Shown in pieces: positions 58,199 through 64,000 of a DNA stretch of 64,000 bases. Source of the stretch: JAJPXI01 sp051867655 (GTDB taxonomy: Bacteria; Bacillota; Clostridia; Oscillospirales; Oscillospiraceae); the NCBI GenBank assembly GCA_051867655.1, contig JBJDYV010000010.1, forward strand, positions 62,001-126,000. The letters run 5' to 3'. Every line of letters starts with the position of its first letter. The first letter of the stretch is position 1. The position numbers and the translations under genes are program-made. The notes beneath the pieces are model-generated. The model saw nothing but the letters and a program-made list of their open reading frames with translations, was not told the origin of the DNA and made no database searches.

Positions 58199-60619
58199 AT
58201 GAAGCAAAATAAAATTCTGCGGCGCGTGCTGGGAACGGCCCTTGCCGTCGCCTGTCTCGCAAGCGTTTCGATTCCCGCCTGTGCAATCGAAATTGAAATG
58301 CCGGAGGAGCCGATGTCCGTTGAGTCGAATGACGGCACCCGTTATTTGACTACCACCGCACAGCGCGCATCCTCTGAGATTCCTCTGATCCTTGGCATCA
58401 ACATTGTCGGCGGAAACCTGTTTAACGGCACCATCATCATGGCAGGTACCAGCGTCAACGACAATCCCGATCCCTACGTCTGGAACTTCAACTATTTGTA
58501 TCCGGACACGACGATCGAGGGCGCTACGGCCAACACGGGCACACAGCGCGCGGGGACCGAAGACTTTGACATGAGCACGGTCTACGAGATCGTTTCCGGC
58601 GGCACCTCCAGCCTGGGCATGGCCAACGGCAACGGTCTGTACTCCTCCGGCGGCGCCCATCAGGTCATGTCTACCGCTTTGGAAGAGTTCGGCGGTGTCA
58701 GCTACGGCGTCTACAAGATGATCGATGTCTGGATCGGCTTTAACTCCGATGTTCTGGATCAGATCGACTTCATTCAGAATGAGATGGACAAGTCCTCCGA
58801 GTACTATCAGGAGGGCTATGCCACCTACGATCCTCTGATCACCGATGTGTCCACCGGTACCGTGACCTCCCGCGCCTACGCGTGGGTGGAGATGGGCAAC
58901 GCTCTCAGCGCTTACCTGAAAGCGCATCCCGGCCTGTCTGTGCGCTACGGTGATCCGCAGGCCCTGTGCTACAACATCCAGGAATTTGCCTTCGGCGTTC
59001 CCTACTACATTGACTCCCTGATCGACTCCGGAAAGCTTACCAAGATCACCGGTGCCTACATCAATTCCACGTCAGATGACGGTCTGACCTTTACGTTGGC
59101 TGATCCTGCCACGCTGGGCAATGTGAAGTCTGACTGCTATGCGGTAGGCAATACTGTCAACTGGCTGACCGGTACTTATACTATGGATCAGTTGAAGCAA
59201 GAAGGCATCGGCGTGCTTGTCATCGGTTCTGCCGGGTACGGCTATACCAGCAGCGGAACCAGCGGCGGTGCCGGCGGAGCTGGTGGAGCTGGTGGAGCTG
59301 GCGGCGCCGGCGGCAGTTCTACCACCAGCACCTTAACCCGCGCTTACCTGGAGGGTCTGATGGAAGATGTCGGCTTCACCAAGGAGACCGCTCCTGTCAT
59401 TATCGATGCCGCGAACGAATCTGTCACTGCGGGAACCAACGGCTACAACTACGCCCCGACCACCCCGCTGTACGTCCCGTACATCGCCGCTTATATGTAC
59501 ATGGATCAGCTCTCTGAGCTGGCCGCGCAGGGCGACAAGATCGCGGCGGCCATCAACCCGACCGCTCTGTTTGAGTATGCCTGCGACGAGTTCTTCCACA
59601 TCAAGGACGATTCCGCATACACGATCACCCAGTATTGGATCGGCACCAAATGGGACAAAACCGATTCCGACCTGGACAAGGTACCTGCTGTTGCCAGCGG
59701 CGACTATGTCTATGATAAGTCCGCCATCGTGTCCGCGATCCAGACCGGCATCCAGTACGCCCTGGACAATCAGGATAACGAAAGCATCTACCTGAACGGC
59801 GCTTACCGCGAAGGTGAAACGGCCTACACTCTGGCTCAGATGGTCGTGGAGAGCGGCGTGAGCAGTTTCGGTGACATTCTGCGTGCGGCCAACGGCGACT
59901 ACAGCAACATCACCTATACAGCAGTGAACGACTCGGCCACCGACAACCCCGGAAGCCGTGAAATGGATGTGACCGCACTGGTGAACTACTACGGCATTGA
60001 CGGTCTGGCCGAGCTGGTAGACGACTATGTGGCCCACATGAATGCCCATCCCTGGAATCCGGACACCTCTGTACCCGGCACCTACGGCTATGGCCTGAAG
60101 GCGAGCTCTTCCACCAGCTTTACCGATGTTCCCTCCTGGTGCACCGATGCAGTGGCGTGGGCGGTCAGCCATAAGATCACCACCGGAACCTCCGCGACGA
60201 CCTTCACTCCGGATCGGATCTGCACCCACGCCGAGATCATCACCTTCCTCTACCGTGCGGCGGGCTCGCCCGCAGTTTCCGCGGGCGCCACGCATCCGTT
60301 TAAGGCTGTACCCGCGATCCCCGACTATGACGCTGCCGTCACCTGGGCTTATGCAAACGGTATCGTGACCAGCGGTTTCGATCCCGACCAGGAGTGCACG
60401 CGTGCGGACGCGGTCAACTATATCTACATTTCTGCGGGTAAGCCGACCGTATCGACCGGAAACTCCTTCACCGATATCCCTGACGCATGGTGTATCCCGG
60501 CTGTCAACTGGGCGGTCAGCACGGGGGTCACGACCGGAACCTCCACAACGACCTTCTCTCCGTACAGAACCTGTATGCGCTCTGAGATCGTGGCTTTCCT
60601 CTATCGCGCTTTCGCGTAA
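58199..60619 (+). CDS. secreted receptor-like protein with SLH repeats
   Basis: An 806-residue secreted protein: signal peptide to about residue 29, a large alpha-rich domain related to the protein at 49617 (about 60-345), a Gly-rich hinge of GGA units near 352-372, a second related domain (about 380-620), then three SLH repeats (about 640-806; SFTDVPSWCTDAVAWAVSHK, YDAAVTWAYANGIVT, SFTDIPDAWCIPAVNWAVST). Thus the stalk anchor of the first operon's protein is replaced here by a cell-wall-binding anchor. GGAG precedes the ATG at 58199. It heads the second operon. Function inferred from context only. Confidence 0.75.
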   Translation: MKQNKILRRVLGTALAVACLASVSIPACAIEIEMPEEPMSVESNDGTRYLTTTAQRASSEIPLILGINIVGGNLFNGTIIMAGTSVNDNPDPYVWNFNYLYPDTTIEGATANTGTQRAGTEDFDMSTVYEIVSGGTSSLGMANGNGLYSSGGAHQVMSTALEEFGGVSYGVYKMIDVWIGFNSDVLDQIDFIQNEMDKSSEYYQEGYATYDPLITDVSTGTVTSRAYAWVEMGNALSAYLKAHPGLSVRYGDPQALCYNIQEFAFGVPYYIDSLIDSGKLTKITGAYINSTSDDGLTFTLADPATLGNVKSDCYAVGNTVNWLTGTYTMDQLKQEGIGVLVIGSAGYGYTSSGTSGGAGGAGGAGGAGGAGGSSTTSTLTRAYLEGLMEDVGFTKETAPVIIDAANESVTAGTNGYNYAPTTPLYVPYIAAYMYMDQLSELAAQGDKIAAAINPTALFEYACDEFFHIKDDSAYTITQYWIGTKWDKTDSDLDKVPAVASGDYVYDKSAIVSAIQTGIQYALDNQDNESIYLNGAYREGETAYTLAQMVVESGVSSFGDILRAANGDYSNITYTAVNDSATDNPGSREMDVTALVNYYGIDGLAELVDDYVAHMNAHPWNPDTSVPGTYGYGLKASSSTSFTDVPSWCTDAVAWAVSHKITTGTSATTFTPDRICTHAEIITFLYRAAGSPAVSAGATHPFKAVPAIPDYDAAVTWAYANGIVTSGFDPDQECTRADAVNYIYISAGKPTVSTGNSFTDIPDAWCIPAVNWAVSTGVTTGTSTTTFSPYRTCMRSEIVAFLYRAFA

Positions 60620-60655
60620 AATGCGAGAACCTTTTTGAACGCTTACAAGGAATGA

Positions 60656-60700
60656 ATGAAATGCTCCGTGGGAGGCGGGCCCTCCCGCGGAGCGTTTCAT
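60656..60700 (+). other. 20-bp stem-loop between SLH protein and lipoprotein genes
   Basis: Arms 60656-60675 and 60681-60700 pair throughout in RNA (18 Watson-Crick pairs and two G-U pairs; core GCTCCGTGGGAGG) around a CGGGC loop. No clear T run follows, so read-through with partial attenuation or RNA processing is more likely than full termination. Confidence 0.65.
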
Positions 60701-60757
60701 GGCATTTTAAAAGTTGAACAGGATAACAAAATTATGTGCAACGATGGGAGCGTCGTT

Positions 60758-62446
60758 ATGAAACCAATCAAAAGAATTATTGTTCTTCTGTGCGCTGCGC
60801 TGATGCTTTTTTCCATGTCCGGCTGCCGGTACAGCTCGGTGGTTGAGAGAATCATTTATGACTATCTCCGCGCAAACCAGACGGATATGGAAAAGAACAC
60901 CTACGATGACAAAGAAGACAACGAAATGGACGATCTGCTCAATGATCTGGAGAAGGACGATGAGTCCGACCGGGAAAACGACGCGGAAGAGGCCGAGCCC
61001 ATCTATGAGCCGGAGCAGGAACCAACAATGGACGACTCCGCCGGGGACGCTAACTACGATGAGGATTCCAAGCAAAACAATGCGGCCGCAATGGATCCAA
61101 CCGTGGCCAACGACGGCGAAATTTCCGGCAGCCAGTCGGCAGATGACAGCAGTTCCGGGGATGACTCCTCGTCTGCCCCCGGTGAGGGCATCATCCCTGA
61201 TCACGACGGCGAAATGGGCACGTCCGGCGGTGATACGACCCGCCTTGTGGTAGATGATTACGGACGGCAATATGAGGTTCCCCAAAATATGGATACCGTG
61301 GCCGCTGTGGACAGCGCTGCAGTCGCGGTCCTGATGCTGGGCGGTGTGGACCGTTTGGCCGCAACCAATGAGGATTTGACCGCTGATCCCTTGGCAGCCG
61401 CTGTATTCTCCGGCTTAACCGGCATCCCCTCCCTTTGGGCTGAAAGCGGTACGGCCAAGCCCCTGAGCAGTTCTGCGCTGCAGCGTTTGATCGAAATCCA
61501 TCCTGACGTTTGCTTTGAGACCAGCGGCTGCGCCACCTTCACAGACGCCCAGGTGAGAACCTTACGGGAAAACGGAATTTATTACGTGGTGCTTCCGGCA
61601 CCGTCCAGTATAACAAATTTAAAGCTGATCGCGCAGATCGTCGGTGAAGTTCTGGGAGACCACACCGCTGACGGCGGATATAACAGCATCAGTCTGGCGC
61701 AAGAATACCGTTTCTGGGTAGACAAGACTGTTTCCGCTGTCTCCAGGCAAGGCGATGAAAGTACTTATACGCTTTATGTAGATGATTGGGACACCGAGGC
61801 CTATTACACCATTGACCAAGCGTCAAAGTGCTATGGATATGGCGCGGCAGTCATCCAAAACGCACGCACAGATTCCTGTGCGGCTGTGTCGAATTTCCTT
61901 GCAGACGCCTCCATCACCAACGTCACAAGCCTGGGAGCCTTTTCTCGGACAGAGTCAATTTATTTTACTCCGATCGATATCAACTACTCTACTGTCACGG
62001 TCACCGGCTCGGCCGCAGGCAGATTGACGCCGGTTAAGCTGCTGGTTGCGGGCAATTATCTCGGATCGGATCATTTCCGAACCGTGATTGCGGGCAGCAC
62101 TTCCGTCAAGGAAGAGCTAGAAAGCAATGAGCTTTGGAAGAACTTTGGCGTCGTTACGTCCAGCAACGGCAACTTTACCGATTATGGATTTTTGGATGAC
62201 TACGGCGAGATCGTCCGCAGCACGATTGCCGGGGACTACACCGTCGTGGTCAATCCCAAAGGCATCGGCAGCTGGGCAGGCGGCAGTGTGGAGAGCATAT
62301 TGGAAACTGTATGGGCGAGCTATGCCATCAACGGCGGCTGCAGCGAAGATGACGTACGCGATCTTGTATCGGACTTTTACAGCACCTTCTATCGCTATAC
62401 CCTTTCCGACAAGCAGTTGGACGCCATTCTGGCAGGAGAACCGTAA
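60758..62446 (+). CDS. receptor-like lipoprotein with acidic linker, copy 2
   Basis: A 562-residue lipoprotein, equal in length to copy 1 at 51770. Lipobox MSGC (Cys22), an acidic linker at about 45-165 (DDLLNDLEKDDESDREND), then the class III binding-protein domain: VDDYGRQYEVPQNMDTVAAV, LMLGGVDRLAATNEDLT, LIEIHPDVCFETSGCATF, LRENGIYYVVLPAPSSITNL. The C-terminus mirrors copy 1 (LSDKQLDAILAG). GGGAG lies seven bases ahead of the ATG at 60758; the longer frame from 60656 starts in the stem-loop. It is followed six bases later by a FecCD permease, its presumed partner. Confidence 0.85.
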   Translation: MKPIKRIIVLLCAALMLFSMSGCRYSSVVERIIYDYLRANQTDMEKNTYDDKEDNEMDDLLNDLEKDDESDRENDAEEAEPIYEPEQEPTMDDSAGDANYDEDSKQNNAAAMDPTVANDGEISGSQSADDSSSGDDSSSAPGEGIIPDHDGEMGTSGGDTTRLVVDDYGRQYEVPQNMDTVAAVDSAAVAVLMLGGVDRLAATNEDLTADPLAAAVFSGLTGIPSLWAESGTAKPLSSSALQRLIEIHPDVCFETSGCATFTDAQVRTLRENGIYYVVLPAPSSITNLKLIAQIVGEVLGDHTADGGYNSISLAQEYRFWVDKTVSAVSRQGDESTYTLYVDDWDTEAYYTIDQASKCYGYGAAVIQNARTDSCAAVSNFLADASITNVTSLGAFSRTESIYFTPIDINYSTVTVTGSAAGRLTPVKLLVAGNYLGSDHFRTVIAGSTSVKEELESNELWKNFGVVTSSNGNFTDYGFLDDYGEIVRSTIAGDYTVVVNPKGIGSWAGGSVESILETVWASYAINGGCSEDDVRDLVSDFYSTFYRYTLSDKQLDAILAGEP

Positions 62447-62452
62447 TAACCT

Positions 62453-63685
62453 ATGAAGCTATCCGAAAGTGAAAAAAGAAAGCTGGACCAGCGCATCCAG
62501 CTGAATATGGATATTCAGGAAAATCAGCTGTTCCGCAGTCAGGAGAACCGCCGGCTGTCCCTTGTTCAGGAAAAAAAGCGCACGATTTTGTTGGCGGCGG
62601 CATTGGTCGTGCTGTTTCTTGCATCAGTCCTGTTCACCTATGACATACTGATCGGCGGATTCGGTCTATCCCGCATTGTCGAGCAGCTGACCCAGCGCGT
62701 CAACGATATCATTGACCTGTGCCTGGGAAATCCGCTGTCCACCGGCATCCACTTTTTCCTGACCCAATTTGCCGCGCCCATCGTGGTCGGTATGGCGCTG
62801 GCCAGCGCGGGCGCCTGTTATCAGGGCCTGTTCCACAACCCCATGGCGTCGCCGACTCTGCTGGGCATCACCTCCGGCGGCATGCTGGGCGCCACTGTTT
62901 ATATGCTGTTTTTCTCCCATATGTCCGCGGCCACTTTGGTATCCAACGGCTACGCTGAAATGAGCGTTACCTATGCCAGTATGTCGATCCTGGACCGCTA
63001 CATTCAGGAAATCTTCGTTATGGTGGGCTGTTTTGCGGTCGTCATTGGCGTCATGATTCTGGCAAAGATCTCCGGCAAGGGCAAAGTGGACACGGTCGCC
63101 CTGATGCTGGGCGGCACAGTATTTACTACAACGATCAACTCAATTTTGAGCCTGGTAGTCTATATCCTGACGCTCACCGGCTACTCCTCCACACTCAGTT
63201 CGTCGATCCGCGGCATGTTGGCGGGACAGTTTGCTACAATCTCAAGTCCCCAGACGCTTCTGGTCATGTCGATCCCGATCATCATCCCCTTGGTCATCCT
63301 GCTCTTCATGTCCAATAAGCTGAACGTCATCGCCTTCGGCGAGGAAGAGGCGGCGTCCATGGGTATCAATGTGGGCCGGGACCGGCTGATCATGATCATT
63401 CTGACGACCATCATGACCGGAACGACTATCGCTTTCTGCGGACAGGTTAGCTTCGTGGGCTTGATGATCCCGCAGTTCGCCCGCTTTTTTGTCGGTACAA
63501 ACTATAAATACCTCTTGCCCGCCTCCGCGTTTTTGGGCGGCATCGTCATGCTGCTGGCTTTTGACCTGTACTATATGCTGAATTTCAACTTCAGCGTCGG
63601 GACCTATGTTAATGCGGTGGGCAGCATCGTGTTTCTGATTTTCATGATTCAATACAGGAGAAAAGGTCATGCAGATTGGACTTGA
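62453..63685 (+). CDS. FecCD-type ABC permease 3
   Basis: A 410-residue FecCD-family permease with a 42-residue cytosolic tail and about nine membrane segments. Signatures are GMALASAGACYQGLFHNPMASPTLLGITSGGMLG, FGEEEAASMGINVGRDRLIMII and FCGQVSFVGLMIPQFARFFVGTNYKYLLPASAF. It corresponds to permease 1 of the first operon by position and overlaps the next permease by 17 bases. The second operon repeats the permease pair but has its binding proteins first. Confidence 0.88.
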   Translation: MKLSESEKRKLDQRIQLNMDIQENQLFRSQENRRLSLVQEKKRTILLAAALVVLFLASVLFTYDILIGGFGLSRIVEQLTQRVNDIIDLCLGNPLSTGIHFFLTQFAAPIVVGMALASAGACYQGLFHNPMASPTLLGITSGGMLGATVYMLFFSHMSAATLVSNGYAEMSVTYASMSILDRYIQEIFVMVGCFAVVIGVMILAKISGKGKVDTVALMLGGTVFTTTINSILSLVVYILTLTGYSSTLSSSIRGMLAGQFATISSPQTLLVMSIPIIIPLVILLFMSNKLNVIAFGEEEAASMGINVGRDRLIMIILTTIMTGTTIAFCGQVSFVGLMIPQFARFFVGTNYKYLLPASAFLGGIVMLLAFDLYYMLNFNFSVGTYVNAVGSIVFLIFMIQYRRKGHADWT

Positions 63686-64000
63686 TCAAATTCGGGCGCT
63701 GCGGCTGCAGGACCGGAAAAAGCTGAACCGGCGCATCGGCGCTATGATCCTGGCGGCGCTTCTGCTGTTTGCCCTCATGTGCTGTATGCGGACCACGACG
63801 ATCGGATTTGTCTCTCCGGTCACGGCGTTAAAAAACCTGTACACCATGGTGCATCTGACCCTGGCAAAGGTCTTCCACTGGAGCATTTACGCGGACCGCT
63901 CTGAGGTTATCCTGTCCCATCCCTATTATTATGAGACGGTGGGCATGTTCAAGTCCTCGCTCCTGGTCATGTCCATGGGTGCGGTCCTGTCTATGGCGGG
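63669..64000 (+). CDS. FecCD-type ABC permease 4, cut by window end
   Basis: The first 110 residues of a permease like that at 44029: a basic start (MQIGLDQIRALRLQDRKKLN), the first membrane helix (MILAALLLFALMCCMRTTTI), an extracytoplasmic loop and the beginning of helix 2 (SLLVMSMGAVLSMAG). AAAGG precedes the ATG at 63669. The ATPase gene is expected just beyond 64000. Confidence 0.85.
   Translation, partial: MQIGLDQIRALRLQDRKKLNRRIGAMILAALLLFALMCCMRTTTIGFVSPVTALKNLYTMVHLTLAKVFHWSIYADRSEVILSHPYYYETVGMFKSSLLVMSMGAVLSMA

Overview
The window is a high-GC, gene-dense chromosomal segment of an anaerobic Clostridia member, most likely Oscillospiraceae-like (Flavonifractor/Oscillibacter/Dysosmobacter type). 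The evidence is the protein repertoire: PPi-type phosphofructokinase, DUF1858, DUF4364, DUF3048, SleB-type hydrolase with a stalk domain, PocR-AraC with a corrinoid protein, vanG-type genes, a UbiD/UbiX/LpdD cluster, and SLH and BspA surface proteins. Promoters fit sigma-A consensus, Shine-Dalgarno sites are strong, and Gram-positive lipoproteins are present. Genus is inference. No rRNA, tRNA or CRISPR array was seen.

Layout. 1-7.9 kb: yebC (partial), nif3, trmK, a DUF1858 gene, and divergent fba/pfp with interleaved promoters; then a cation/proton antiporter with an autoregulated TetR gene and a divergent MATE exporter. 7.9-8.2 kb: no protein gene, but a consensus promoter, a DtxR-like dyad, a C-rich foldable transcript and a terminator, which I read as a candidate iron-responsive sRNA. 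8.2-13.4 kb: a Cys-rich protein, a spore-cortex-type hydrolase, a DUF3048 lipoprotein, DUF4364, a CmpB-like membrane protein and YbaK/EbsC. 13.5-19.3 kb: corrinoid metabolism (cobC, a short CobU-like gene, cobS, cobU), a corrinoid protein, its probable PocR-AraC regulator and a divergent MtaA-like methyltransferase. 19.4-20.9 kb: a Crp/Fnr regulator and a ferredoxin-like protein sharing a palindrome. 21-25 kb: vanG-vanXY-vanT without vanRS, with the ligase broken by one in-frame TAG. 25-27.2 kb: a PadR-controlled pair of membrane proteins and a remnant of an IS200/IS605-type element.

27.2-31.3 kb: a 37-codon ORF, an acyl-CoA synthetase-like enzyme, an E2-acyltransferase-like protein that lacks the usual His, and an SLC13/NhaD-type transporter. 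31.5-38.9 kb: oppBCDFA behind a possible attenuator, then peptidase T. 39-42.4 kb: UbiD decarboxylase, UbiX, LpdD-like chaperone and a divergent LysR.

42.5-64 kb is the most interesting region. A leader resembling the molybdenum-cofactor (Moco) riboswitch, followed by an intrinsic terminator, precedes two FecCD-type permeases, their ATPase, a MoxR/DUF58/DUF4129-like trio, a secreted stalk-domain protein, a receptor-like lipoprotein, two tandem BspA+SLH proteins and a MoeA-like protein. A second structured leader precedes a related set: a secreted SLH protein, a second 562-residue receptor lipoprotein and two more FecCD permeases, the last cut by the window end. I infer a surface-anchored uptake system for molybdate, tungstate or a related ligand. 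The substrate is not proven, and the acidic linkers of the lipoproteins are a caution.
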